A stretch of 64,000 nt of DNA from positions 124,001 through 188,000 of the forward strand of contig CBDDDT010000001.1 in the NCBI GenBank assembly GCA_965226755.1. The letters run 5' to 3'. This document shows positions 1-8,896 of the stretch, one piece after another (the stretch's first letter is position 1; the number at the start of each line of letters is the position of its first letter). The notes below the pieces were generated by a model that was not told where the DNA came from, ran no database searches, and saw nothing but the letters and a program-made list of their open reading frames with translations. This stretch comes from Bog-113 sp965226755. GTDB taxonomy: Bacteria > Acidobacteriota > Terriglobia > Bryobacterales > Bryobacteraceae. Made by a program: the position numbers and the translations under genes.

Positions 1-795
1 ATCGGTGCCGTTCTGCGAGATCACGTTGATCTGCGCGCCCGAGTTCCGTCCATACTGCGCCGAATAAGCGGCGGAGTTGATGTTGATCTCCTTGACGGAT
101 TCCTGGTTGGGGGTGATCACCGCGGCCCCGCCGTACTGCAAGCTGTTTACGCTGACGCCGTCGATCTCGAAGTTGTTATTCTCCACGCGCTGGCCGTTCG
201 CGGAGATGGGAACCTGGTTTTCGGTTTGGAAGATGGAACTATTGCTTCCGCCCGGGCCGGTGGTGTTGACCAGGTTGACCGCCTGTCCGGAACTGCTGCG
301 CGCTTCGTCGCCGAAGACGCCCGGGGTCAAACGGAGCAGGCTGTAAGGATCGCGGCCGAACTGCGGGAGCGTGCGCACCTGCTGCGCGGTGATGGTGCTG
401 CCGATGTCGGCGTTCTCGGTCGAGATCGCGGGAAGATCGCCGGATGACACCGTCACGGTAGTGGCGACGGTTCCGGCGGTCAGCGTCAGGTTGGTGCCTT
501 GCACTTCCTGATTGACGCGGATGCCGTCGACGGTTTGGGATTGAAATCCGGTCTTGGCGCCCTGCACCGTGTAGAGGCCCGGCGCGAGCCCGTTAAAGCG
601 GTACAAACCGTCCCCGGTGGTCTGAGTGGTCAATACGCGCTGCGTCTCCACGTTGGTCAGCGTGATGGCGGCATCGGGGACCAAGCCCCCGGACGCATCC
701 GTAACGGTGCCCTCGATAGCCCCTTGAAACTGCCCGAAGACGGGGGGCAGCGCGGCGAAAAGCATGGCAAAGCAAACAAACGAAAGTGACTTCAT
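1..795 (-). CDS. TonB-dependent receptor (Oar-like), N-terminal part, cut by window edge
   Basis: Reading the minus strand from the ATG at 793-795 gives 265 codons with no stop before the left edge, so only the N-terminus is present. It starts with a signal peptide (about residues 1-21, MKSLSFVCFAMLF...). A carboxypeptidase-regulatory-like beta-sandwich follows (about 24-100, with GAIEGTVTDASGGLVPDA and a GLYRFNGLAPGLYTV strand). Next comes a TonB plug-like region ending in the typical SVKEININSAAYSAQYGRNSG stretch. This layout is characteristic of the large outer-membrane TonB receptors of Acidobacteria, which import oligosaccharides or other large ligands. The substrate cannot be told from this part. 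It is divergent from the M15 peptidase at 864, with about 70 bp between the starts. Confidence 0.9.
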   Translation of the reverse strand, partial: MKSLSFVCFAMLFAALPPVFGQFQGAIEGTVTDASGGLVPDAAITLTNVETQRVLTTQTTGDGLYRFNGLAPGLYTVQGAKTGFQSQTVDGIRVNQEVQGTNLTLTAGTVATTVTVSSGDLPAISTENADIGSTITAQQVRTLPQFGRDPYSLLRLTPGVFGDEARSSSGQAVNLVNTTGPGGSNSSIFQTENQVPISANGQRVENNNFEIDGVSVNSLQYGGAAVITPNQESVKEININSAAYSAQYGRNSGAQINVISQNGTD

Positions 796-863
796 GGTCA
801 ACCCCGATGGGGGCATTGTCAGTCTGCGGACGAGTACTTAGCAATGGGTACTATGGGAGCAAG

Positions 864-1565
864 GTGCGAAAGCGAACTAAGTCTGTATTCCTTTGGACTG
901 CTTTGGCTCTAGGCGCTGGGTTTACAGCCAGCGCGGGCGAACCGCCGGAAATTGTGGCGCTGACGTCTTCCGCTCCATCTGAAGCACGAACTTTTGCGGC
1001 GGTCGATTTTCCCGCTCCGCTGCTGGCCCGCATGCCGGCGGTGACGTGGCATTCCGGCTGTCCCGTGCCGCTCGAAGAACTCCAGCTTTTGAGTCTTGCT
1101 TACTGGGATTTCACTGGAATTCCGCGACAGGGGCTGCTGATCGTCAACCGCGCGGTCGCCAGCGACGTCCGCTACTTTTTCGAACAACTTTTCCTGCACG
1201 GGTTTCTCATCGAACGCATGGCGCCAGTGGAAGACTACGAAGGGAGCGACGATCGATCCATGGCGGCGAACAACACTTCGGCGTTCAATTGCCGCGACGT
1301 GACGGGAAAGCCGGGGCGTTTCTCGAACCACAGCTGGGGCCGCGCCATCGACATCAACCCGCTCACCAATCCCATGTTGCTTCATGGGCGGTCGCTTCCG
1401 CCGGCCGGGGAACGCTATCTCGATCGGACCAAAGCCTCGCCCGGATCCATCCTGGACGGCGGTTTCATCGTGAAACTGTTCCGATCGCGCGGCTGGACGT
1501 GGGGCGGGGAATGGCCCGATCCCGATTACCAGCATTTTGAAAAGCCCGACCCGCGGCGCAAATAG
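864..1565 (+). CDS. M15 family D,D-carboxypeptidase-like peptidase (VanY/endolysin type)
   Basis: Secreted peptidoglycan peptidase of the M15 zinc family. The zinc motif HSWGRAID (His-x6-Asp) and the distal DYQHFE histidine are both present near the C-terminus, with RGWTWGGEWPD between them as in M15C enzymes. I chose the GTG at 864 because it is preceded by GGGAG at 855-859 and begins a clean signal peptide (VRKRTKSVFLWTALALGAG...). An ATG in frame at 786 would run into the start of the divergent TonB receptor gene. The mature protein is about 205 residues, which is normal for a single-domain M15 enzyme. It should act on peptide stems in the periplasm. Confidence 0.87.
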   Translation: MRKRTKSVFLWTALALGAGFTASAGEPPEIVALTSSAPSEARTFAAVDFPAPLLARMPAVTWHSGCPVPLEELQLLSLAYWDFTGIPRQGLLIVNRAVASDVRYFFEQLFLHGFLIERMAPVEDYEGSDDRSMAANNTSAFNCRDVTGKPGRFSNHSWGRAIDINPLTNPMLLHGRSLPPAGERYLDRTKASPGSILDGGFIVKLFRSRGWTWGGEWPDPDYQHFEKPDPRRK

Positions 1566-1608
1566 AATAGAAGGGCGGGTACACTGGGTAGTCCGCTTTG
1601 GAGAAACA

Positions 1609-2139
1609 ATGACCCTCGACGCGCGCTACCCGATCGGCCGCTTTGAGCCGCCCGCCGTTTTCACCCATCAGATTCGCCACGAGTGGATAACGTCCATCGC
1701 GGTGCTGCCCCGGCAGTTGCAGGAGATCATCCGCGATATGTCCGAGCAGGAGCTTCATTCCCGGTATCGCGAGGGCGGCTGGACGGTGCGCCAGATCATC
1801 CATCACATCGCGGATAGCCACATCAACAGCTTCGTGCGTTTTCGCCTCGCGCTGACCGAGGATGAGCCGGTGATCAAGCCCTATAACGAAGCCGCCTGGG
1901 CAGAGCTTCCGGACGCCAGCACGGGCCCGCTGGATGTTTCACTCCAACTGCTGGGCGCGCTGCATACGCGTTGGGTAGCGCTTCTGAAATCCATGGACGA
2001 CGCCGCTTACCAGCGTAAGTTCGTGCATCCCGTATCGGGTCCGCGCACGTTGAACGAGACCACGGGATTGTATGCGTGGCATGGCCGCCATCACCTCGCC
2101 CACATCCGCATGGCTCGCGGGCTGGCCGCGAGCGTCTGA
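1609..2139 (+). CDS. DinB/YfiT-family putative metal-dependent transferase (BstA-like)
   Basis: A 176-residue four-helix-bundle protein of the DinB/YfiT superfamily. The three-histidine metal site is visible as IIHHIADSHINS in the first half and WHGRHHLAHI near the end. The order ARYPIGRFEPP at the N-terminus and HPVSGPRTLNETTGLYAWHGRHHLAH at the C-terminus matches the YfiT/BstA group, which holds thiol S-transferases (bacillithiol in Firmicutes). The thiol cofactor here is unknown. The ATG at 1609 has GGAG at 1600-1603. The gene follows the peptidase by 43 bp and precedes the amidase by 4 bp, so the three may be co-transcribed. Confidence 0.82.
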   Translation: MTLDARYPIGRFEPPAVFTHQIRHEWITSIAVLPRQLQEIIRDMSEQELHSRYREGGWTVRQIIHHIADSHINSFVRFRLALTEDEPVIKPYNEAAWAELPDASTGPLDVSLQLLGALHTRWVALLKSMDDAAYQRKFVHPVSGPRTLNETTGLYAWHGRHHLAHIRMARGLAASV

Positions 2140-2143
2140 AGAC

Positions 2144-3733
2144 ATGAACCGTCGAGACTTCGTTTCTATCGGCGCCGGCGCTCTGGCTGCCGCTCAGGCT
2201 TCCGCGGCGCCTCGCACGGCGTTCGATCTGCCCGAAGCCACGATCGCCGATCTTTCCCGGCGCATGCAAACCGGGCGCGACACGGCCGCATCTATCGCGT
2301 CCCGGTATCTGGCGCGCATTGCGGCGATCGATAAAAGAGGGCCCGCGATCAACGCCGTCATCGAGCTGAACCCAGACGCGCCGCGCATCGCGGGCGAGCT
2401 GGACCGCGAGCGCCGGGCGAAAGGCCCGCGCGGTCCGCTGCACGGCATCCCGGTGCTGATCAAGGACAACATCAACACGCACGACCGGATGATGACGACG
2501 GCCGGATCGCTGGCGCTCGAGGGCTCCATCGCTCCGCGCGACGCCTTCATCGTGGAACGGCTCCGCGCGGCGGGCGCTGTCATCCTGGGCAAGACCAATC
2601 TCAGCGAGTGGGCTAATTACCGGTCGACGCATTCGGTCAGCGGTTGGAGCGGACGGGGCGGCCAAACGCGAAACCCGTATGCGCTCGATCGCAATCCGTG
2701 CGGATCCAGTTCCGGCTCCGGGGCCGGCGTCTCCGCAAACCTATGCGCCGCGGCGATCGGGTCGGAGACGGACGGCTCCATCGTATGCCCGTCGGCCATG
2801 AACGGCATCGTGGGCATCAAGCCGACCCTGGGCCTTCTCAGCCGCTCCGGCATCATCCCCATCTCACACAGCCAGGACACGGCGGGTCCCATGGCGCGCA
2901 CGGTTCGAGACGCGGCCATTCTGCTGAGCGCCCTGACCGGAGTGGACCCTCTGGATGCAGCCACCAACGACAGCCAGAACCACATTCAGCCGGATTACAC
3001 GAAGTTTCTGGACGCGCAGGGATTGCGCGGCGCGCGGCTGGGCGTCGCCCGAAAGTTTATGGGGATGAACTTCGCGGTGGATAAACTCGTGGAAGACCTC
3101 ATCGTCGTCCTGAAGAAACAGGGCGCGGAAGTCGTCGACGCCGCGGATCTGCCTTCCACCGGGATCGGCGACGCCGAAGGAGACGTGCTGTCCTACGAGT
3201 TCAAGGCCGATCTGAACGCCTACCTCGCCGCGTTGGGTCCGGACGCGCCGGTCAAATCGCTGGCCGACGTCATCGCCTTCAACGACCTGCATGGCGGCCG
3301 CGAGATGCCCTGGTTCCGCCAGGAACTTCTGCTGAAGGCCCAGCAAAAAGGCCCCTTGTCAGATAAGGCGTACACTGATGCGCTCGCCAAATCGAAAAGG
3401 CTGGCGCGTGAAGAAGGCATCGACGCCGTGATGGCGAAATACAAACTCGACGCCCTCATCGCTCCGACGGCGGGACCAGCATGGCTGACGGATTGGGTGA
3501 ACGGAGACCAGGACACCGGCGGCTGTTCCACGCCCGCCGCCGTCGCGGGATATCCGCACATCACGGTTCCCGGCGGTTTCGTGAACGGATTGCCGATTGG
3601 CCTTTCATTCTTCGGCGCCGCCTGGAGCGAACCCACCCTGCTCAAGATCGCTTACGGCTTTGAACAGGCCACCAAAGCCCGGCGCGAGCCCCAGTTCCTG
3701 AAGACGCTGCCGCTTACTGCCCCTCGTATTTGA
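2144..3733 (+). CDS. Amidase-signature family amidase, exported
   Basis: A 529-residue serine amidase with the Ser-cisSer-Lys triad. Lys107 lies in GIPVLIKDNI, the cis-Ser in the NPCGSSSGSGAG loop near 188-190, and the nucleophile near Ser212 in GSETDGSIVCPS. The rest of the fold (GLLSRSGIIPISHSQDTAGPM, C-terminal AGYPHITVPGG) is complete. The start MNRRDFVSIGAGALAAA carries an RR motif and a hydrophobic stretch, suggesting Tat export. The ATG at 2144 is 4 bp after the stop of the DinB-like gene. The family hydrolyses amides ranging from peptide amides to Glu-tRNA; the export signal argues against a GatA role. Its 3' end overlaps the convergent gene by 20 bp. Confidence 0.9.
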   Translation: MNRRDFVSIGAGALAAAQASAAPRTAFDLPEATIADLSRRMQTGRDTAASIASRYLARIAAIDKRGPAINAVIELNPDAPRIAGELDRERRAKGPRGPLHGIPVLIKDNINTHDRMMTTAGSLALEGSIAPRDAFIVERLRAAGAVILGKTNLSEWANYRSTHSVSGWSGRGGQTRNPYALDRNPCGSSSGSGAGVSANLCAAAIGSETDGSIVCPSAMNGIVGIKPTLGLLSRSGIIPISHSQDTAGPMARTVRDAAILLSALTGVDPLDAATNDSQNHIQPDYTKFLDAQGLRGARLGVARKFMGMNFAVDKLVEDLIVVLKKQGAEVVDAADLPSTGIGDAEGDVLSYEFKADLNAYLAALGPDAPVKSLADVIAFNDLHGGREMPWFRQELLLKAQQKGPLSDKAYTDALAKSKRLAREEGIDAVMAKYKLDALIAPTAGPAWLTDWVNGDQDTGGCSTPAAVAGYPHITVPGGFVNGLPIGLSFFGAAWSEPTLLKIAYGFEQATKARREPQFLKTLPLTAPRI

Positions 3734-4544
3734 TCGCCGTATCCACGCGGGTGCGGTGAAAATCAGAATTCACCAAGCCGATTCCCACGCTCCGGGCGTA
3801 GAGGAACACGGCGCGAAACCGAAATTCGCCGCCGTAAGTCACCGGGAACCACACTCCCTCATCGAACTTCTGATAAGTGACTTTGAAACCGATCTGCTGC
3901 ACGTTGGTCCCGAGCATGGTCTTCACGAGCACCGGGATCTTGCAATCGAAGTGCGAAGTGACGAGCACGGGCTGATATTCAGCCTTGTCGATGAGCGCCT
4001 CTCCGGTCCAGCAATCATCGTTGTCGTCGAAGACGCCGGGCTTGCCGTTAGGCGCGAACTCGACGTGGAAAACGTCGCGGTCGTGCCACTTCTCCGTTCC
4101 GGTGAGCTTGAAATGATACTTCTTCGCGGACTCCGATCGAAGCGGAAACAAGTCGTGACTGACGCCGTCTTTGGATTTCTCATCCACTCCGAAATCATCG
4201 GCGAAGCTCTGCACCAAATCGCCATCGACATCCAGCCCTTTGTAACGGAAGTCGGGCTTATCGTAGGAGATCACGTCTTTCCCTTTGCCGATCGAGCCCG
4301 AGAACGCGACCAGTTCACGCTTCACGCCGCCCGCTCCGGGAGTGACCGTGTAATCGCGGGTTTCTTCCCGCGCCAGCTTCCCGTTCGCCCGCTTCATGCG
4401 CACCAGAACATTCTGGTGATAGACGAATTGGGACCGGGCGGCCACAGCGGCGTCCTGGTTCGCGGCCACCTTCGCCATGATCTCGTCCGCCGTCTCGGCC
4501 GGCAGCAACCCCGCGCAAATCAAAAGAAGGAAGCAGCCTTTCAC
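3714..4544 (-). CDS. Secreted LolA-like/outer-membrane-lipoprotein-sorting-like protein, last gene of ECF operon
   Basis: A 276-residue protein with an N-terminal signal peptide (about 1-17, MKGCFLLLICAGLLPAE). The mature part is rich in beta strands and contains a DRDVFHVEFAPNGKPG stretch and a C-terminal VTYQKFDEGVWFPVTYGGEFRFRA stretch. This resembles the LolA/LppX-like half-barrel proteins common in Acidobacteria. I cannot assign a ligand. Its ATG overlaps the stop of the DUF4252 gene (ATGA, 4541-4544), so it is the fourth gene of the sigma-factor operon. A role in the cell-envelope response controlled by that sigma factor is inferred. The last 20 bp overlap the convergent amidase gene. 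Confidence 0.75.
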   Translation of the reverse strand: MKGCFLLLICAGLLPAETADEIMAKVAANQDAAVAARSQFVYHQNVLVRMKRANGKLAREETRDYTVTPGAGGVKRELVAFSGSIGKGKDVISYDKPDFRYKGLDVDGDLVQSFADDFGVDEKSKDGVSHDLFPLRSESAKKYHFKLTGTEKWHDRDVFHVEFAPNGKPGVFDDNDDCWTGEALIDKAEYQPVLVTSHFDCKIPVLVKTMLGTNVQQIGFKVTYQKFDEGVWFPVTYGGEFRFRAVFLYARSVGIGLVNSDFHRTRVDTAIKYEGQ

Positions 4545-5116
4545 CGTCCCTCCTTATCGCCGCCCAGGTGCGTGACGTCCGGAACGCCCAGGTTGCGGAG
4601 CGCTCCCAGATCTTTCGGGTCGATGGCGCCCTCGATGTGCACCACGGTCAATTCCAGCGGCTCCGCGGCAAGAATGAACAGGCCCTGCGGCTTGTCTTTT
4701 CCGGGAAGGATATAGATTTCCGCGTGGTCCCCATCCTCTTTGCTGTGCACATCGACGATGCGAGTCCACGAGGACGCTTTGATCTGGCCCCGGATGGCGT
4801 CCAGATCGGCGGCGGTGTAATCGCCCTTGTGCTTGAATTCGAAGCTGCGGACCGTGACGCTTCGCAATCCCTCCACCAGCTTCTTCACTTTGGCGGCGTC
4901 CTCGTCCCCGCTATCGGCCAGGAACCCGCCCGCCATCCGGAGGATGCTGCCGTCCAGGGTGATATCGACGGTGTCGGTAGCCTTGGCCTTGAGCCGGTCG
5001 AAGACGCTCTTGTCCAGGTCGCGTAAGTCGATCGGATCGGCGGCCAGCGGCGCCGCGACCGCCAGAATCAGCGCTCCCAGGATGATTGCGGAATGCGTGC
5101 GTCGTTTAAGCTCCAT
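4541..5116 (-). CDS. DUF4252-type secreted protein in ECF sigma operon
   Basis: A 191-residue protein with a signal peptide (about 1-26, ending in AVAAPLAADP). A DUF4252-like core follows: KVKKLVEGLRSVTVRSFEFK, then RGQIKASSWTRIVDVHSKE, then LFILAAEPLELTVVHIEGAI. DUF4252 proteins are small, usually lipidated or secreted, and often sit beside sigma/anti-sigma pairs. No lipobox cysteine is seen here. The start overlaps the end of the preceding membrane protein gene by 11 bp, and its stop overlaps the next start in an ATGA. Molecular function is unknown. Confidence 0.75.
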   Translation of the reverse strand: MELKRRTHSAIILGALILAVAAPLAADPIDLRDLDKSVFDRLKAKATDTVDITLDGSILRMAGGFLADSGDEDAAKVKKLVEGLRSVTVRSFEFKHKGDYTAADLDAIRGQIKASSWTRIVDVHSKEDGDHAEIYILPGKDKPQGLFILAAEPLELTVVHIEGAIDPKDLGALRNLGVPDVTHLGGDKEGR

Positions 5117-5447
5117 TGGTTTTCCTTCGAATCATTCTCTGTGTCGCCTGTAACTTGTTCCCGGTAATCTTCAGGGCGATGAAGAGTTCACGCCCCGCCT
5201 TGGCCGCGATGATCCGCTGCCGTGCCTCGTAGCGCCGAACGGACGTGGCCGTAATGACCGCCAGGAGCAGCATGGCGGCGATGGCAAGCCACGTCCGCAA
5301 CGCGGCCGAGCGTTTTCGTTCCCGTTCACGCTGGAGTTCGTACTGTGTCACGCGCCACTTGACCCGTTCCGCGAAACCGGCGGGCGCAGGTTCGCGCTCA
5401 AGCGCCCGAGCCAGAACGTCTTCGAGTTTTTTCGCGTCGGGGTTCAT
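5106..5447 (-). CDS. Putative anti-sigma factor, single-pass membrane protein
   Basis: A 113-residue protein. It has a charged N-terminal cytoplasmic part (about 1-47, rich in Arg/Glu), one membrane helix (about 49-68, WLAIAAMLLLAVITATSV) and a short basic C-terminal part. Its ATG overlaps the ECF sigma stop (ATGA, 5444-5447), the usual place for the cognate anti-sigma. No HxxxCxxC zinc anti-sigma motif is present, so the assignment rests on context and topology, not on a recognised domain. Confidence 0.6.
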   Translation of the reverse strand: MNPDAKKLEDVLARALEREPAPAGFAERVKWRVTQYELQRERERKRSAALRTWLAIAAMLLLAVITATSVRRYEARQRIIAAKAGRELFIALKITGNKLQATQRMIRRKTNGA

Positions 5448-5965
5448 GCCCTGATCTCCACTCCCGGAAGGTTTCCGGCCCGCTCCACCTTGCCCCTGAG
5501 CAGTCTCAAACTGCGATGCAGAAGACTTTTGACCGAACTCGCCGGCATGTCTAAAATTTTTCCAATCTCGGTGGGCTCCAGGTCCTCCTGGAAACGCATC
5601 ACCACGATAGCCCGGGCTTTTTCCGGTAACGCGGCCACCAGCTTACGCAGCATTTCGCTCAAGAGGGGATCCCGGTTCTCTGCTTTCGTGGCGGGTTCCC
5701 GAATTTCTTCCAGACTGGTATTGGGCCGCAGTTTCCGGCGCCTTATTTCGTCGATGGACCGATGGTAAGTCGTGCGCCTGAGCCAGAATTTCACGTGATC
5801 CTCGGATTCCAACCGCGGCAGATTCTCATAGAGCTGCAGGAAAACGTCTTGAGAGACTTCCTCGGCCAGCTCGCGATCCCGGAGCAGACGCAGCGCGATG
5901 CTGAACACCATCGACTGGTGTTCGAGCAGCAGCGGCTCAAACTTCTCTCTTATCCGGGGTCTCAA
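5444..5965 (-). CDS. ECF-type RNA polymerase sigma factor
   Basis: A 173-residue sigma-70 family protein with only regions 2 and 4, as in ECF factors. Region 2 is visible in ALRLLRDRELAEEVSQDVFL and HVKFWLRRTTYHRSIDEIRR. Region 4 is visible in VAALPEKARAIVVMRFQEDL and GKILDMPASSVKSLLHRSLR. The reading frame begins at TTG 5965; no ATG precedes region 2 closer than this. It heads a translationally coupled four-gene operon running left to 3714. It should redirect RNA polymerase to its own promoters, probably including this operon. Confidence 0.9.
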   Translation of the reverse strand: MRPRIREKFEPLLLEHQSMVFSIALRLLRDRELAEEVSQDVFLQLYENLPRLESEDHVKFWLRRTTYHRSIDEIRRRKLRPNTSLEEIREPATKAENRDPLLSEMLRKLVAALPEKARAIVVMRFQEDLEPTEIGKILDMPASSVKSLLHRSLRLLRGKVERAGNLPGVEIRA

Positions 5966-6053
5966 ATGCCGCCTGTCTATACCTGTATACGGGCGACGCG
6001 CCGGGGAAGACGCACAAAGTTCACGGACGGAACGCGGGAAAAGCGGGGGATCG

Positions 6054-6692
6054 CTACGTCCCGTGCAGGCAGTCGGCGATTTCCTTCTCCGGAACCGCGC
6101 CTTCGCGGATCATCTTCCAGTAAGGCTCGGTGATGTCCACGGTGCTTGAACCCGCGCCCGTGCAGACGCCGCCGTCCAGGACAAGGTCCACGCGGCCGTC
6201 CATGTTCCCGAACACCTCGATGCCGCTGGTGCAGGTGGGTTGGCCCGATATGTTGGCGCTGGTGGCGATGACCGGCTGGTTCATCCGCTCGATAATCTTT
6301 CCAGCGATCCGGGAACGGCTCTGGCGCACCGAAAGACGCCCCGTGTTCCCGGTCACTTTCAGAGGCACTTTGGAAGAAGCCGCCATGATGATCGACAAAG
6401 GCCCCGGCCAGAAACGCCGCGCCAGCAACTGGAAGCGAATGGAAATTTCCCGCGCCAGTTCTTCCACCATCATGGGGTCGGAAACCAGAAACGGAAGCGA
6501 TCTGACGCTCTCGCGCCCTTTGGCCTGAAAAACCCGCGTCACCGCATGCAGATTCATCGGATCGGCAATCAGGGTGTAGAGAGCCTCGGTCGGAATGGCT
6601 ACGACCTTTCCGCGCCGAATCGCGCTGACCGCGCGTTCAATCGCCGCTTCCGCGGGCGATTCCTGATCGACTTCGATAAGATCCGTGGCCAC
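6054..6692 (-). CDS. tsaC: L-threonylcarbamoyladenylate synthase (Sua5/YciO/YrdC family)
   Basis: A 212-residue YrdC-domain protein. It makes threonylcarbamoyl-AMP from Thr, bicarbonate and ATP for the t6A37 modification of ANN-decoding tRNAs. Visible motifs are GKVVAIPTEALYTLIAD, FQAKGRESVRSLPFLVSD, FWPGPLSIIM, and the ATSANISGQPT loop. The C-terminal Sua5 extension is absent, so it is the short TsaC/YrdC type. It starts 24 bp after the PhoB-like regulator gene and may be co-transcribed with the two-component genes. The YciO branch, whose role is less certain, cannot be excluded by eye. Confidence 0.85.
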   Translation of the reverse strand: MATDLIEVDQESPAEAAIERAVSAIRRGKVVAIPTEALYTLIADPMNLHAVTRVFQAKGRESVRSLPFLVSDPMMVEELAREISIRFQLLARRFWPGPLSIIMAASSKVPLKVTGNTGRLSVRQSRSRIAGKIIERMNQPVIATSANISGQPTCTSGIEVFGNMDGRVDLVLDGGVCTGAGSSTVDITEPYWKMIREGAVPEKEIADCLHGT

Positions 6693-6716
6693 TCCCGGTC
6701 AGCGTAGCACGCGATT

Positions 6717-7445
6717 TTATGCCGTGACGCGAGTGGCTTCCGCAAGCGCCGGCCGCTCGGGCTGCAAGCGCGGCTCGAAGGCGTATCCGAATCCGCGGAC
6801 CGAGTGGATGATGCGGGGGTTGGTCGGATCAGCCTCCACTTTTTGGCGTAATCGCAGAATGTATACGTCCACGGTTCGATCGGTGATCGCGCGATCCTGG
6901 CCCCATACCGCGTTCAAAAGCTGTTCACGGCTGAAGACCACGCCGGTCCGGCTCATCAGAAATTCGAGAAGACGGAACTCCGTGGCGGTCAGAGACAATA
7001 AGGCGCCGTTCAGGCGCGCCTGGCAACTGGAACGATCAAGCTCCACGCCGCCGGCCTTCAACACGCGGACAGGGGTTTGCTGCGCCCGAAATTGCAGTTT
7101 TATGCGCGCGATGAGCTCGCGAATGAAGAACGGCTTCACAATATAGTCGTTGGCGCCGAGTTCCAGGCCCACGATGCGATCAGTCTCCGAAGCCCGCGCC
7201 GTAAGGAAGATGACGGGGACCTGCGCAAGGTCGGAATCATTTCGGATTCCTTTGCAGATATCCAAGCCGTCCGAATCCGGCAACATGATGTCGAGAAGAA
7301 CCAAATCCGGCCGCACCCGCCGGCACAACTCGAGAGCCCCGCGGCCGGTCTGCGAACCGGTCAGACTGAACCCTTCCTTCTCGAGGTTGTACTTGAGGAG
7401 CGAGAAAAGATCGGCGTCGTCTTCAATCAGGACTATTTTCTTCAT
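6717..7445 (-). CDS. PhoB/OmpR-family response regulator (second copy)
   Basis: A 242-residue two-domain regulator. The receiver domain (1-118) carries the acidic pocket IEDDAD, the phospho-acceptor Asp52 in LLDIMLPDSDG, the Thr in FLTARA and the Lys in YIVKPF. The winged-helix domain (about 130-230) shows LTATEFRLLEFLM and the recognition region DRTVDVYILRLRQKVE. I start at ATG 7445 (MKKIVLIEDDAD); an in-frame ATG at 7457 would add four residues. It lies 50 bp downstream of the kinase gene and is a second PhoB-like partner for it. A Pro/Ala-rich C-terminal tail follows the winged helix. Confidence 0.9.
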   Translation of the reverse strand: MKKIVLIEDDADLFSLLKYNLEKEGFSLTGSQTGRGALELCRRVRPDLVLLDIMLPDSDGLDICKGIRNDSDLAQVPVIFLTARASETDRIVGLELGANDYIVKPFFIRELIARIKLQFRAQQTPVRVLKAGGVELDRSSCQARLNGALLSLTATEFRLLEFLMSRTGVVFSREQLLNAVWGQDRAITDRTVDVYILRLRQKVEADPTNPRIIHSVRGFGYAFEPRLQPERPALAEATRVTA

Positions 7446-7495
7446 CGCTGTCACCACTTGCTCATCAGATTAGCTGCCGTTCGGTTACGAAACCG

Positions 7496-8896
7496 TTACG
7501 ACGCCGTAAACTCTGGATGAAGTTCCGGGCCGGCCGTCGACCGCAACTCATCCATCGGAAGCGTGAAGAAAAACGTTGAGCCCGCGTGCAGCTGGCTCTC
7601 CACGCGCACTTCGCCGCCGTGGGTGCGCACCAGGTGTTTGACGATCGCCAGCCCGAGCCCCGTGCCGCCCAACTCGCGGGACCGCGCCTTATCCACACGG
7701 TAGAACCTTTCAAAAAGGCGCGGCTGATCCTCCGGCGGAATGCCTGCCCCGGTGTCGCGGACGTACACTTCCAGCATTCTGGGGCCGGCGGAAACCGGCG
7801 CGCACAACCGGACGCCGACCGTGATGGTCCCGCGCTCTGGCGTATATTTTACGGCGTTATCCACCAGGTTGCTCAGAATCTGATACAACGCTTCGGAATC
7901 GCAGTAGACCTCCGTGGCCGCCGGCGCGAGATCCTGCGTAAGCGCGATCTGTTTCTTGTTGGCGATGGGCCGCAGCGTATCGAGCACGTCGGCCAGCAGC
8001 TCATTAAAGCGATAGGGGGCGAAGCGGAATTCCTGGGCTTTCATCTCAATCCGCGAGAGCGCCAGCAGGTCGGCCGTCAAGCGCGCCAGGCGCTCCGCGT
8101 TATGCCGGATGATGGTCAGAAATCGCATGTTGTTGGCCTGATCATGAAGCGCGCCATCCATCAGCGTCTCGGTGTATCCCTGAATGGACGCGAGCGGCGT
8201 GCGGAGCTCGTGCGAGACGTTGATCACGAAGTCTTTCCGGATCCGTTCCAGCTTCTCGAGTTCCGTGTGTTCGGCCTGCAGCTGTTGAACGGTGCGCTCC
8301 AGCTTGGCGCTGGTCTCATTCAACTTGCGCGCCAGGATGGCCAGTTCGCCTGAACGGTAATCCGGCAGCCGCGAGTGGAAATTTCCATTCGCCAGTTCAC
8401 CCGCATAGGCAATGATGTTCCCCAGCCGGAGAGAGGTCATGCGCGCGAGGTAAAGGGCGATGAGCACGACCGGGATGAAGGCCAGGATCGCGATACGCAG
8501 TGTACGGCCGCGGAAGGCCCAGACATCGCGGCGCATCTGCGCTACCGGCACGCCCAAAGCGAGCGCGCCTTGCGGAACCGGCATGGCGAGATAGAGATAG
8601 GGCTGCCGCGATGTCGCGCTATCCCGGACGTTCGATCCCCGCCGGCCGGCCAGCGCCTCTTCGATTTCGGGGCGCCCGGCTTGGTTCCCGCCGCGCGCGA
8701 TCAATGTGATCCGTTCGCCGGACGCGGGCGCGCCGCCCGACGCGAGAACGCCGGCCTTCTCTTCCAGCTCGCGCCAGAGATTCGCCGTATAAGCCGACTC
8801 GACGGCGCGCGCGGTAAGGGTATCGATGGCCAGCAGAGCGAGCGCAATCAGGATGCAGAGCCCGGCCAGTATTTTCAGGAAAATGCGGGACGTCAT
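7496..8896 (-). CDS. PhoR-like membrane sensor histidine kinase
   Basis: A 466-residue kinase. The first membrane helix (about 5-27) and second (about 133-151) flank a periplasmic sensor region of about 100 residues. A HAMP-like linker (about 152-205) follows, then HisKA with the phospho-accepting His229 in NVSHELRTPLASIQGY. The HATPase shows the N box DNAVKYTPERG, the G1 box VRDTGAGIP and the G2 box GGTGLGLAIVKHL. Its ATG overlaps the stop of the upstream regulator gene (ATGA). There are no pst or phoU genes nearby, so phosphate sensing is not supported by context. Confidence 0.92.
   Translation of the reverse strand: MTSRIFLKILAGLCILIALALLAIDTLTARAVESAYTANLWRELEEKAGVLASGGAPASGERITLIARGGNQAGRPEIEEALAGRRGSNVRDSATSRQPYLYLAMPVPQGALALGVPVAQMRRDVWAFRGRTLRIAILAFIPVVLIALYLARMTSLRLGNIIAYAGELANGNFHSRLPDYRSGELAILARKLNETSAKLERTVQQLQAEHTELEKLERIRKDFVINVSHELRTPLASIQGYTETLMDGALHDQANNMRFLTIIRHNAERLARLTADLLALSRIEMKAQEFRFAPYRFNELLADVLDTLRPIANKKQIALTQDLAPAATEVYCDSEALYQILSNLVDNAVKYTPERGTITVGVRLCAPVSAGPRMLEVYVRDTGAGIPPEDQPRLFERFYRVDKARSRELGGTGLGLAIVKHLVRTHGGEVRVESQLHAGSTFFFTLPMDELRSTAGPELHPEFTAS

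Noticed and set aside
5978..5989. Palindrome TATACCTGTATA before the ECF sigma gene
   Set aside because: Arms are five bases only and no known operator matches. It could be part of a promoter but I cannot support it.
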